This document shows, one piece after another, positions 18,308 to 26,258 of a DNA stretch of 64,000 nt. Every line of letters begins with the position of its first letter. Position 1 is the first letter of the stretch. The notes under the pieces were generated by a model, which did not search any database, was not told where the DNA came from, and was given only the letters and a program-made list of their open reading frames with translations. Origin of the DNA: Cryobacterium zongtaii (GTDB lineage: Bacteria > Actinomycetota > Actinomycetes > Actinomycetales > Microbacteriaceae); NCBI RefSeq assembly GCF_002909375.1, contig NZ_PPXD01000006.1, forward strand, positions 1 to 64,000. The letters are read 5' to 3'. Both the position numbers and the translations under genes were made by a program.

Positions 18308-19684
18308 GTGCCCGCACTTGTCGACGCGAAGCGCGCTCACGCCGCCGGCGTGCAGCGCCTACTCGAGAGCTATCGGACCGTCCCCGACGGGGCCGCGATT
18401 CGGTTGGCCAAACCAACGTCGAACCTGTTCCGGGCACGCGCCAAGAACACCGGGACGGGCCTGGACACCTCCGGGCTGACCGGCGTCATCGCGATAGACG
18501 AAGAGGCGCGGACGGCCGACGTGGCCGGCATGTGCACCTACGACGACCTCGTCGCCCAGACGCTGCCCCACGGGCTGGCGCCGCTGGTTGTGCCGCAGTT
18601 GAAGACCATCACGCTCGGCGGCGCAGTCACCGGCCTCGGCATCGAGTCGACGTCGTTCCGCAACGGCCTGCCGCACGAGTCGGTGCTGGAGATGGACATC
18701 CTCACCGGCACGGGGGAGGTGCTCACCGTCTCGCCCACCGAGCACGCGGATCTGTACCGGGCCTTCCCCAACTCATACGGCACGCTGGGGTACGCGGTGC
18801 GCCTGCGCATCGACCTGGAGACCGTCAAGCCATTCGTCGCTCTCCGGCACCTGCGCTTCCACTCACTGAGCGACCTGGTCACAATGATGGGCCGCATTAC
18901 CCAGACCGGCCGGCTCGACGGGGTGGCGATCGACTACCTCGACGGAGTGGTGTTCAGCGCCGAGGAGAGCTACCTCTGCGTAGGCGTGCAGACCGATACC
19001 CCCGGTGCCGTCAGCGACTACACCGGCCAACAGATCTACTACCGCTCCATCCAGCACGACAGCGGGGTGACGGACGACCGCCTCACCATCCACGACTACC
19101 TCTGGCGCTGGGACACCGACTGGTTCTGGTGTTCGGAGGCGTTCGGAGCGCAGAATCCGCGGGTCCGCCGGCTGTGGCCGCGACGCTACCGGCGCAGCAG
19201 CGTCTACGGGAAGCTGATGAAATACGAACAACGATTCCACATCGGCGATCGCATCGAGAGGCTGGCCGGCCGGCCGCCCCGCGAGCGCGTCGTCCAAGAC
19301 ATCGAGGTGCCGATAGAGCGGTGCGCGGAGTTTCTGGACTGGTTCCTGGACACCGTGCCGATCACACCGATCTGGCTGTGCCCGCTGCGGTTGCAGGACG
19401 ACACCGGCTGGCCGCTCTACCCGATCGGGCCGCGCCAGAACTACGTGAACGTCGGCTTCTGGTCGACGGTGCCGGTCGGGTCCACCGCGGGGGCGACGAA
19501 CCGCCTGATCGAACGCGCGGTCCGTGATTTCGACGGGCACAAGTCGTTGTACTCCGACTCCTACTACTCCCGGGCGGAGTTCGACGAACTCTACGGCGGA
19601 GAAAACTACCGGGCAGTGAAGAACAGATATGACCCTGATTCACGTCTCCTCGACCTCTATGCCAAGGCGGTGCAACGACGATGA
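18308..19684 (+). CDS. FAD-binding oxidoreductase, TmsA/DHCR24-like
   Basis: 458 aa from GTG 18308, chosen because a -10 box sits 6 nt upstream and the text before it is non-coding next to a terminator. The FAD_binding_4 fold is seen in IRLAKPTSNLFRAR, LTGVIAIDEEARTADVAGMC, QLKTITLGGAVTGLGIESTS and EVLTVSPTEHADLYRAFPNS. This subfamily is close to sterol delta-24 reductase-like flavoproteins, including Rv0449c/TmsA, which reduces the 10-methylene intermediate to a 10-methyl fatty acyl chain in mycobacteria. The next gene overlaps it by 4 bp (ATGA) and encodes the matching methyltransferase, so the pair likely acts on membrane phospholipid acyl chains. Substrate here is inferred. Confidence 0.78.
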   Translation: MPALVDAKRAHAAGVQRLLESYRTVPDGAAIRLAKPTSNLFRARAKNTGTGLDTSGLTGVIAIDEEARTADVAGMCTYDDLVAQTLPHGLAPLVVPQLKTITLGGAVTGLGIESTSFRNGLPHESVLEMDILTGTGEVLTVSPTEHADLYRAFPNSYGTLGYAVRLRIDLETVKPFVALRHLRFHSLSDLVTMMGRITQTGRLDGVAIDYLDGVVFSAEESYLCVGVQTDTPGAVSDYTGQQIYYRSIQHDSGVTDDRLTIHDYLWRWDTDWFWCSEAFGAQNPRVRRLWPRRYRRSSVYGKLMKYEQRFHIGDRIERLAGRPPRERVVQDIEVPIERCAEFLDWFLDTVPITPIWLCPLRLQDDTGWPLYPIGPRQNYVNVGFWSTVPVGSTAGATNRLIERAVRDFDGHKSLYSDSYYSRAEFDELYGGENYRAVKNRYDPDSRLLDLYAKAVQRR

Positions 19685-21027
19685 CCACGTACCGGGAACG
19701 CTCGACGAAGTCGACTTCGCTGACGGATGCACCAGGGAAAACCGGATCGGCGGGGAAATACACCCTCGCCGAGGTGCTGGAGATCTTGGCAGGCGGCCGG
19801 CTTCCGCTGCGGTTCACGGCCTATGACGGGAGTTCGACCGGGCCGACGGACGCGTCGTTCGGGCTGGATCTGAGGACCCCCCGCGGCACGAGCTACCTGG
19901 CCACCGGCCGCGGCGACCTCGGCTTTGCCCGCGCCTACATCGCCGGCGACCTCGACATCCGCGGGGTGCACCCGGGGGACCCCTATGAGCTGCTCAAGGC
20001 CCTCGCCGACAGCCTCGTCTTCGCACGCCCACCGGCACGGATGATGGTCGACATGATCCGCTCCATCGGCGCCCGGCACCTGCGCCCGATAGCGCCGCCG
20101 CCCGAGGAAGCGCAGCCCCGGTGGCGCAGGATCACCGGGGGGCTCCGGCACAGCAAGACCCGGGATGCCGAAGCGATCCACCACCACTACGACGTCTCGA
20201 ACACCTTCTACGAGTGGGTTCTCGGGCCGTCTATGACCTACACCTGCGCGTGTTACCCGCGCGGGAGCGCATCCCTCGAGGAGGCGCAGGACAACAAGTA
20301 CCGACTCGTCCTCGAAAAGCTGCGACTGAAACCGGGCGACCGGTTGCTCGACGTGGGCTGCGGCTGGGGCGGCATGGTGCGCTACGCCGCCCGCCGTGGC
20401 GTGCGAGCGACCGGTGTGACGCTCTCGACCGAGCAGGCCGGCTGGGCGCAGCGGGCCATCGCAGACGAGGGCCTGGGCAATCTGGCCGAGGTCCGTTACG
20501 CCGACTATCGCGATGTCACGGAAACCGGGTACGACGCGGTGTCGTCGATCGGGCTGCTCGAGCACATCGGCGTGCGCAACTATCCGTCGTACTTCGGGTT
20601 TCTGCAGTCCCGGCTGCGCCCCGGCGGGCTGCTACTCAATCACGCCATCACCTGGCCGGAGAACCACAAACCACCCCAGCCGCGCGGATTCATCGATCGT
20701 TACGTCTTTCCCGACGGGGAGCTCACAGGGTCTGGCCGGATCATCAGCGAGGCGCAGGACGCCGGTCTGGAGGTTCTGCACGAAGAGAACCTGCGGCAGC
20801 ACTACGCGCTGACACTACGCGACTGGTGCGCCAATCTCGTCGAGCACTGGGACGAGGCGGTCGCCGAGGTCGGGCTCCCCACCGCGAAAGTCTGGGGTCT
20901 GTATATGGCTGGATCGCGGCTCGGGTTTGAGAACAATGGCATCCAGTTGCACCAGGTGTTGATGGCCCGGCCCGACAAACCGGGCTCTGCCGGCGAGCTG
21001 CCGTTGCGGCCGTGGTGGACCCCGTAG
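19681..21027 (+). CDS. CFA-synthase-family S-adenosylmethionine methyltransferase, TmsB-like
   Basis: 448 aa, ATGA overlap with the flavoprotein gene. The C-terminal two thirds is a cyclopropane-fatty-acyl-phospholipid synthase domain: HHHYDVSNTFYEWVLGPSMT, LLDVGCGWGGMVRYAARRGV (SAM-binding loop, ~222-241), SIGLLEHIGVRNYPSYF and AITWPENHKPPQPRGFIDRY. The N-terminal part (GDLGFARAYIAGDLDIRG) is the usual CfaS N-domain. It methylates double bonds in phospholipid acyl chains. With the upstream flavoprotein the expected product is a 10-methyl branched chain; a lone cyclopropane product is the alternative. Confidence 0.8.
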   Translation: MTTYRERSTKSTSLTDAPGKTGSAGKYTLAEVLEILAGGRLPLRFTAYDGSSTGPTDASFGLDLRTPRGTSYLATGRGDLGFARAYIAGDLDIRGVHPGDPYELLKALADSLVFARPPARMMVDMIRSIGARHLRPIAPPPEEAQPRWRRITGGLRHSKTRDAEAIHHHYDVSNTFYEWVLGPSMTYTCACYPRGSASLEEAQDNKYRLVLEKLRLKPGDRLLDVGCGWGGMVRYAARRGVRATGVTLSTEQAGWAQRAIADEGLGNLAEVRYADYRDVTETGYDAVSSIGLLEHIGVRNYPSYFGFLQSRLRPGGLLLNHAITWPENHKPPQPRGFIDRYVFPDGELTGSGRIISEAQDAGLEVLHEENLRQHYALTLRDWCANLVEHWDEAVAEVGLPTAKVWGLYMAGSRLGFENNGIQLHQVLMARPDKPGSAGELPLRPWWTP

Positions 21028-21065
21028 TCGCCGTTCGTGCGGCCCGCACGGCTCCCGGCGCGGCC

Positions 21066-21071
21066 TACGCT
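21066..21071 (+). promoter_or_regulatory. -10 element, leaderless start of the small HTH gene
   Basis: TACGCT, then GGGGGA, then ATG at 21078: the hexamer ends exactly 6 nt before the start codon. Confidence 0.6.
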
Positions 21072-21077
21072 GGGGGA

Positions 21078-21359
21078 ATGTCACGCACCACGCGCCTGAA
21101 GCCGAACGAGTTGGTTCACGAGTGGCCGGATGGCCCGGCCAGCGACGCCATCGGCGAGGTCGCGCGGACGTTCGCGGGCAACCTGCGCCGTGCCATCGGT
21201 TCGCGGAGCATCCGCAATGCCGCCGAGTCCTGCGGCGTGAACCACGCCACCCTGATCGGCATCCTGGACGGGCGGGCCTGGCCGGACATGGAGACCATCG
21301 CCAAGCTCGAACGTGGGCTGGATGCGGCGCTCTGGCCGGGGCACGTGACGAGGACCTGA
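21078..21359 (+). CDS. Small helix-turn-helix (XRE-like) protein
   Basis: 93 aa, starting at ATG 21078. The middle reads as a helix-turn-helix: FAGNLRRAIGSRSIRNAAES followed by CGVNHATLIGILDGRAWPDM and ETIAKLERGLDAALWPG, the usual XRE pattern of choosing a rule by comparing helices 2 and 3. No partner domain is present. It is convergent with the acetolactate decarboxylase gene. Target genes are unknown. Confidence 0.72.
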   Translation: MSRTTRLKPNELVHEWPDGPASDAIGEVARTFAGNLRRAIGSRSIRNAAESCGVNHATLIGILDGRAWPDMETIAKLERGLDAALWPGHVTRT

Positions 21360-21378
21360 CCGGGTCGTTTTGGTTTGC

Positions 21379-22107
21379 TCAGCGGTGGTTTTCGGTCTGC
21401 TCGATCTGGTCGGCGAGATTATCCGGGCTGAGGTCCGCGTTCTTGAACTCGGGTGTGAGCGGCAGTTCCAGGTGCAGGTCGGTGCCGATGCAGATCTCGA
21501 TGGTGCCCGAGAGTAACGCGAAGTCGAGCACGTGGCCGCCGTGCTGCCGGTCGGCGTCGACGAAGTGCACGTGCCCGCCGGGCACGCCGATGCCCTGCCC
21601 GTAAAGCGGGGTGCGGAACCCCGCGACGACGCCGGTGGAACGGCCGAACTCCAGGGTCTTCTCGCCCCGGATGGCCTCGGACATGGGCAGATACGGCTTC
21701 TCCTGCCGCTGCACGGCCCGCACCCGCACCCACTCGAACTCGCCGGTCAGCCGCACCGCGTAGAGGTAATTCGCGCTCTGCAGGGTCTCGTTGATCAGCG
21801 CCACCGCCTGATCGCGGGTGGCAGGCCCGGTGACGGGGATGGTGACCGTGGGGACGAACTCGGTGACCACGGCGAACGGGGTCAGGTCGCTGGGCGCGGC
21901 GGGTGCCACCGTGCCGTCGACCCGCATCCGGTAGCAGACACCGTCGAGGATCAGCATCTCGCCGTCGAGCGCGTTGAAGGTGCCCAGGCCGAAGTCGCCG
22001 TGCTCGAGCAGGGTGGCCACGGTGGTGTCACCGTCGTAGATGCCGTCGAGCAGGGCGCTCATCAGGCTGGTCTGGTAGACGAGATGGCGGCCGGCGGGGA
22101 CGTCCAC
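21379..22107 (-). CDS. budA: Alpha-acetolactate decarboxylase
   Basis: 242 aa. GTG at 22107 follows the strong ribosome site AGGAGGAACC. Family motifs are HLVYQTSLMSALLDGIYDG, FGLGTFNALDGEMLILDG (35-60), and the zinc site GVPGGHVHFVDADRQHGGHV with the HVH and downstream His ligands. The enzyme converts 2-acetolactate to acetoin and CO2, a fermentation-overflow and pH-control step. No acetolactate synthase or butanediol dehydrogenase is nearby, so it appears to stand alone. Confidence 0.93.
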   Translation of the reverse strand: MDVPAGRHLVYQTSLMSALLDGIYDGDTTVATLLEHGDFGLGTFNALDGEMLILDGVCYRMRVDGTVAPAAPSDLTPFAVVTEFVPTVTIPVTGPATRDQAVALINETLQSANYLYAVRLTGEFEWVRVRAVQRQEKPYLPMSEAIRGEKTLEFGRSTGVVAGFRTPLYGQGIGVPGGHVHFVDADRQHGGHVLDFALLSGTIEICIGTDLHLELPLTPEFKNADLSPDNLADQIEQTENHR

Positions 22108-22135
22108 GATGGTTCCTCCTAAGCGTGCGGTGGGG

Positions 22136-23056
22136 TTAAAGCGACGGGATCAGCTCGGGCACCCGGCAGGGCTGGCCGTGGGCGTAGTTGAGGCAGGAGC
22201 CGAGGGCATCCGGGTACGGGTCCGGGTTGCCGGAGCCGAACCAGGCCGTGTAGAACAGCCAGAAGTTGAGGTTGCCGTGGGTGGAGCATCCGTCGCCATC
22301 GCTGTCGGGGTCGGCGAGGGCCGCCTCGTTGGGCTGGTACGGGGTGTAGTTGTACAGGTTGGCGGTGGCCTGGTTCTGGATGTCGACGGTGCTCGCGCCG
22401 CACGCGGCGTCGGGGTTGTAGCCCACCTCGGTGTCGCCGATCTTGTAGGTGCGCTCGGGCTCCTGGGTGTACTGACGGAACTGCCAGGCCGCGTTGTAGA
22501 CCTGGTTGAAGAAACCGAAGTACTCGGTCTCGCAGTCGGCCGTGTCGGGGCAGCCGTAGCCGGTGGCGCGCAGGTAGCCGGACTCGGTGGGCCGGCTGAG
22601 CAGGGACTGCTCCTTCTGCAACAGCACCAGCAGAATGCGGGGGCTGATGCCGCAGGCCTCGGCGACCTTGCTGATGATGGTGCTCGCGTGTTCGTTCTCG
22701 GCGCCCGGGTAGGCGGCACAGTGGCCGGCACCCGCGGCGGGCTGGTCGACGGTGCTCTCGCGGTACTCCCAGAGGCAGGGCGAGCTGTCGGTGCGGATGC
22801 AGCTGCGCGACAGCAGGAACGACTGCACCTGCTGCTCGGTCATGGCGTCGGCGTTGAAGAAGGTGTAGTCGCTGACGATGCGGCCGGGCTCGAAGCCGGC
22901 CAGGTCGATCGTGTTCGTGGCGATGGGCGCGGTGGGAGCCGCCGTGGCGGGTTCGGCGCGCAGGGCGGCACTGACGAGGGCTGCGCCGGCCAGGACGACG
23001 ACGAGAACGGCAGCCGTCGCGAGCGCGGACAAACGGTGGCGCTCGAAGTAGCTCAT
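22136..23056 (-). CDS. Conserved secreted protein, possible lysozyme-like fold
   Basis: 306 aa with an N-terminal membrane anchor or signal (LSALATAAVLVVVLAGAALV, about 9-28). The mature part has eight or more cysteines (likely disulfides), the block ISKVAEACGISPRILLVLLQ followed by KEQSLLSRP, and GYGCPDTADC with FFNQVYNAAWQFRQY. I know this architecture as a widespread actinobacterial secreted family; the KEQ Glu in a helical context resembles lytic transglycosylase active sites, but that is only a suggestion. It has no visible ribosome site and a -10 hexamer 6 nt before ATG. No function is assigned. Confidence 0.75.
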   Translation of the reverse strand: MSYFERHRLSALATAAVLVVVLAGAALVSAALRAEPATAAPTAPIATNTIDLAGFEPGRIVSDYTFFNADAMTEQQVQSFLLSRSCIRTDSSPCLWEYRESTVDQPAAGAGHCAAYPGAENEHASTIISKVAEACGISPRILLVLLQKEQSLLSRPTESGYLRATGYGCPDTADCETEYFGFFNQVYNAAWQFRQYTQEPERTYKIGDTEVGYNPDAACGASTVDIQNQATANLYNYTPYQPNEAALADPDSDGDGCSTHGNLNFWLFYTAWFGSGNPDPYPDALGSCLNYAHGQPCRVPELIPSL

Positions 23057-23062
23057 CCCCAG

Positions 23063-23068
23063 AGACTA
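23063..23068 (-). promoter_or_regulatory. -10 element, leaderless start of the secreted-protein gene
   Basis: On the minus strand TAGTCT is followed by CTGGGG and then ATG at 23056, again a 6-nt gap. Confidence 0.6.
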
Positions 23069-23255
23069 TCGAAGGCGTTCGGACGTCGGGTGGGAGGCGG
23101 CTGCGAGAGGCTGCGCCGGCGCGGCTCAGCGGCGGAGGGCGGCCGGAATTCCTCGCCCGAGATGGCCCGCGCTCTTCCGGCGGCAGGCTCGGGACGGTTG
23201 AATGGGAGGGAACCGCAGGAGTCGGACGCTCCGCCTTCCGCGGCAGGAGGCCACC

Positions 23256-23795
23256 ATGGACGCTGACACCGGCACAGGCAATGACCCTCGGCCCGATGCG
23301 GGCGACGCGGCGGCGGTGCACGCCGAAGCGGCCGCGCAACCGGCACAGCAGCCCGGCCCGCGCACGGGCATCGTCGTCGGACATGATGGATCGGCCGACG
23401 CTGATCACGCCCTGACCGTGGCTCTCGACCTGGCCGCCGACCTCAAGGTGCCGGTGACGATCGTGCGTGCCTGGACCATCGACACGGCTCCGCGCCCGGC
23501 GAACTGGGAGTTCGGCTATGTGTCGTCGTACTCGGACTACGCGGGCGCGGTGCGGGAACGCCTCGTGGACGACACCCGGGACGTCGTCGCCGAGCATCCG
23601 GGGCTCACTGCGGAGTACCGGGTGGCGCTGGGCGGGCCGGCCAAGACTCTGATCGAGGTCTCGCGGGGGTCCCGGATGCTGGTGGTCGGCTCCCGCGGGC
23701 GCGGCGGACTGGCCGGGATGCTGCTCGGCTCGGTCAGTGAGCAGTGCGTGCGGCATGCGGACTGCCCGGTGCTCGTGGTGCGGCCCCGGTCCTGA
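23256..23795 (+). CDS. Universal stress protein (UspA family)
   Basis: 179 aa; ATG at 23256 follows GGCAGGAGG. After a ~37-residue Ala-rich, probably disordered N-terminus comes one Usp domain: GIVVGHDGSADADHALTVAL, and at the end the nucleotide-binding signature GSRGRGGLAGMLLGSVS followed by CPVLVVRPRS. The G-x2-G-x9-G-S pattern predicts an ATP-binding Usp. Such proteins act in the cytoplasm during starvation or hypoxia; the specific role is unknown. Confidence 0.92.
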   Translation: MDADTGTGNDPRPDAGDAAAVHAEAAAQPAQQPGPRTGIVVGHDGSADADHALTVALDLAADLKVPVTIVRAWTIDTAPRPANWEFGYVSSYSDYAGAVRERLVDDTRDVVAEHPGLTAEYRVALGGPAKTLIEVSRGSRMLVVGSRGRGGLAGMLLGSVSEQCVRHADCPVLVVRPRS

Positions 23796-23839
23796 ACCGC
23801 GGAAGCGGGACTGCCGGGTGCGGGTCAGCCCGGTGCGGG

Positions 23840-24133
23840 TCAGCCGGCCTGGAGGCGGTTGCCCACCGCGAACCAGGCGAGCGCACCGAACACCGGTGCG
23901 AAGACCACGGTCAACACCCACCGTGTGCGGGCAGGTTCGCTCAGGTGCACGGCGCGGACCACCTGCGCGAGGGCGGCCACGATGAGGACGAGGGCGCCCA
24001 GGCCGGCCAGGACGATGAGCGTCACGCCGATCAGAGCGCCCAGCGTGGCGCCGTCGATAGCGCCGCCGTCCAGGACATCTGTGCGCCCGAGCGTTCCTTG
24101 CCAGGCGGTGCTGAGTATTCCTGTGCTGTTCAT
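23840..24133 (-). CDS. Small membrane protein with PLDc_N-type domain
   Basis: 97 aa. Two hydrophobic segments, about 30-57 (ALIGVTLIVLAGLGALVLIV) and 72-92 (VLTVVFAPVFGALAWFAV), flank a short charged loop (HLSEPARTRW). The second half matches the phospholipase D N-terminal (PLDc_N) membrane module found in many short actinobacterial proteins. It is divergent from the TetR gene; the palindrome at 24259-24280 lies between the two. Confidence 0.75.
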   Translation of the reverse strand: MNSTGILSTAWQGTLGRTDVLDGGAIDGATLGALIGVTLIVLAGLGALVLIVAALAQVVRAVHLSEPARTRWVLTVVFAPVFGALAWFAVGNRLQAG

Positions 24134-24258
24134 TCGTCGGATTCCCCTCGATCCCGGCAGATGGTGCCCGGCGGCGGCGCTGGGCGGGTGGTGCGGTCGT
24201 GCGGTGGTCGTCGGCCGGGAAAACAGGTTCCCCCCGGAATGCTCGCCCGGCCTAACGG

Positions 24259-24280
24259 AAGCATACCAAACGGTATGCTT
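24259..24280. promoter_or_regulatory. Palindromic operator resembling an ARE (gamma-butyrolactone receptor site)
   Basis: AAGCATACC (24259-24267) and GGTATGCTT (24272-24280) form a perfect 9-bp inverted repeat around AAAC. The core ACC..ACGGT.TG agrees with autoregulatory elements bound by ArpA/ScbR-type receptors. It sits 68 bp before the TetR start codon and between two divergent genes. Confidence 0.65.
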
Positions 24281-24348
24281 TCTGGTGAGACGAAGTCGGA
24301 ATTGGTCTCGGTGCCGTGCCGGGTGCCCGTTTCCAGTCGAGGAGCGTC

Positions 24349-24990
24349 ATGACCCAACAGGCTCGCGCCGTGGAGACCCGGGCGGCGATCATCCGCGCCG
24401 CCGCCGATGTCTTCGGCGCTGTGGGCTACGGCGGTGCCTCGATGGCGGATATCTGTGTCGCGGCCGGGCTCACCAAGGGGGCGCTGTACTTCCACTTCGC
24501 GTCGAAGGAGGCGCTGGCGCTGGCGGTCATCGACGCCCAGCATGAGCGGGCGCTCGGGCTCGGCGACGAGCTGCTGCACAGCGAACAGCCCGGCCTGCAC
24601 GTGCTGTTGCGGATGGCGTTCGAGCTGGGCAAGCAGGTGCGCGACGATCCGGTGTCGCGGGCAGGCATCCGCCTGACGATGGAATCGAGCAACCTCTCGG
24701 TGCCCGTCGTGACGCCATACGAGGACTGGATCGCGGCCTGCGAGCTGCTGCTGCGGCGCGCGATCCTCGACGGCGACGTGCGCGCCGACGTGGATGTCGC
24801 CGCCGCCGCCCGGTTCATCAGCCCGGCGTTCACGGGTGTGCAGGTGGTCTCCGGCGTGCTCACCGGCCGGGCGGACCTGATGCAGCGGCTCGTGGAGATG
24901 TGGTCGTTCGTGCTGCCGAGCCTGGTGGTGCCCGAGCGGTGGGACGTGCTGCGGACCCTGCCCGCGGAGATGGCCGACGTCTGGGGGTAG
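24349..24990 (+). CDS. TetR-family regulator, gamma-butyrolactone-receptor (ScbR/ArpA) type
   Basis: 213 aa; ATG at 24349 follows GAGGAG. The N-terminal DNA-binding domain RAAIIRAAADVFGAVGYGGA...MADICVAAGLTKGALYFHFA, then SKEALALAVIDAQHER, is almost the signature of ScbR/ArpA/BarA autoregulator receptors rather than of general TetR proteins. The C-terminal domain would bind a small signal. An ARE-like palindrome stands upstream, suggesting autoregulation. No AfsA/ScbA-type synthase gene is in the window, so the ligand is unknown. Confidence 0.85.
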   Translation: MTQQARAVETRAAIIRAAADVFGAVGYGGASMADICVAAGLTKGALYFHFASKEALALAVIDAQHERALGLGDELLHSEQPGLHVLLRMAFELGKQVRDDPVSRAGIRLTMESSNLSVPVVTPYEDWIAACELLLRRAILDGDVRADVDVAAAARFISPAFTGVQVVSGVLTGRADLMQRLVEMWSFVLPSLVVPERWDVLRTLPAEMADVWG

Positions 24991-25014
24991 AGCCTGCCGG
25001 TGGCGCAACTGGTG

Positions 25015-25064
25015 CCCGTGCGGACAATTGGTGCCGGTGTGCCGGACGCAATTGTCCGCACGGG
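25015..25064. terminator. Bidirectional terminator-like palindrome between tetR and ohr
   Basis: Bases 25015-25030 pair perfectly with 25049-25064 (16 bp). The loop contains a second small stem, CCGG-TGTG-CCGG (25034-25045). It lies between two convergent genes. It shares the arm end GTGCGGA and the inner CCGGTGTGCCGG with the palindrome at 30531-30592. Confidence 0.75.
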
Positions 25065-25085
25065 ACGCAGACGCGAAGGTGGTGG

Positions 25086-25517
25086 CTAGTCCTCGTCGGT
25101 GACGACGGTGAGCTTCACGGCGATGTTGCCGCGGGTGGCGCGGGAATACGGGCAGACCGCGTGTGCGGCTTCCATGGCTGCCTGCGCTGTGGCCGGGTCT
25201 GCGCCGGGGATCTGGGCCTCGATGGTGACCTCGAAGTCGAGGCCGGTGGCCATGCTGCCGACGAGGTTGACGGTGAGGGTGACGGCGGATTCCGACACGT
25301 CGACCTTGTTCTGGCGGGCGGTGGCCTTGAGGGCGTTGTGGAAGCAGGCCGCCCAGCCGCTGGCGAAGAGCTGCTCGGGGTTGGTGCCGGGTCCGTCGTC
25401 GCCGCCCATGTCCTTCGGGATGGACAGGTCGAGGTCGAGCTTGTTGTCGCTGGTGACGACCTTGCCGGTGCGTCCACCCCAGGAGGTGGCGGATGCGGTG
25501 TAAATGGCGTTGGTCAT
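25086..25517 (-). CDS. ohr: Organic hydroperoxide resistance protein (Ohr/OsmC family)
   Basis: 143 aa, starting at ATG 25517. Ohr features are IYTASATSWGGRTGKVVTSD, GTNPEQLFASGWAACFHNAL with the peroxidatic Cys, and AHAVCPYSRATRGNIAVKL with the resolving Cys. The two-cysteine enzyme detoxifies lipid and organic hydroperoxides with lipoyl or thiol reductants. A MarR gene lies divergently 128 bp away. Confidence 0.94.
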   Translation of the reverse strand: MTNAIYTASATSWGGRTGKVVTSDNKLDLDLSIPKDMGGDDGPGTNPEQLFASGWAACFHNALKATARQNKVDVSESAVTLTVNLVGSMATGLDFEVTIEAQIPGADPATAQAAMEAAHAVCPYSRATRGNIAVKLTVVTDED

Positions 25518-25645
25518 GATTGTCTTCTTTCGGGTAGAGCGGAGCACACTGGACTCAGTCGTCAACACGCAGAGTGTTCGACACCGAGCCGACAAGTGCT
25601 TCGTATTCGAAACAACTTCTTTCTCACCCTAACGGAGGACCGACC

Positions 25646-26200
25646 ATGGGAATTCCCGAACCATCCATCTCGGCCGATGAGATGCGTGCCTGGGCGGCCC
25701 TGTTCGAGACGTCGAACATCGTGCAGTACGCGGCCGACCGCAATCTGCGCGACTCCGTGGGCCTCACCCTCGCGCAGTTCGAGATTCTCCTGCGCATCGG
25801 CGAAGCCGGCACCGTTGGGCGGCGCATGACCGACATCGCCGATTCACTCACGGTCTCCCGCAGTGGGCTCACCTACCAGGTCGGCCAGTTGGAGCGGAAG
25901 GAGCTGGTGCTTCGGCAGCCGGCCCCCGACGACGACAGGTCGGTCATCGCCCACATCACTCCGGCGGGCCTCGACCTGCTGCGGACGGGCATCCCCGGTT
26001 ACGTCGACCTGGTGCGGGAGATGCTCTTCGACAGGCTCAGCCATGCCGACCTGATGACCGTCACCGAGATCCTCGACGATGTGCGCCGCCAGCTCAAGGA
26101 GCAGCCGAAGCGGTCAACCTACCGGCGGGCGCGGCGCAGCGTCGCTCAGGCGGGTGCGGATGCCGCGGCGGCGGCCGGCGCGGTGCCGACCACCGAGTAG
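25646..26200 (+). CDS. MarR-family transcriptional regulator
   Basis: 184 aa; ATG at 25646 follows CGGAGG. The winged-helix core is LTLAQFEILLRIGEAGTVGR...MTDIADSLTVSRSGLTYQVG then QLERKELVLRQPAPDDDRSV, which is typical MarR. It is divergent from ohr, the usual place of OhrR, but it contains no cysteine at all, so it cannot sense peroxide by the classical OhrR thiol mechanism. The C-terminal ~35 residues are Ala/Arg-rich. It may control ohr with another ligand or be unrelated to it. Confidence 0.85.
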   Translation: MGIPEPSISADEMRAWAALFETSNIVQYAADRNLRDSVGLTLAQFEILLRIGEAGTVGRRMTDIADSLTVSRSGLTYQVGQLERKELVLRQPAPDDDRSVIAHITPAGLDLLRTGIPGYVDLVREMLFDRLSHADLMTVTEILDDVRRQLKEQPKRSTYRRARRSVAQAGADAAAAAGAVPTTE

Positions 26201-26246
26201 CGCCGGATGGGCAGCCGCGAGGGGTTGCATCCGTCGGCGCGCTGGG

Positions 26247-26252
26247 CAGACT
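26247..26252 (+). promoter_or_regulatory. -10-like element, leaderless start of the small GNAT gene
   Basis: CAGACT, then GGGGGG, then ATG at 26259. The first base deviates from TANNNT, but the 6-nt gap is the same as in seven other genes here. Confidence 0.45.
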
Positions 26253-26258
26253 GGGGGG

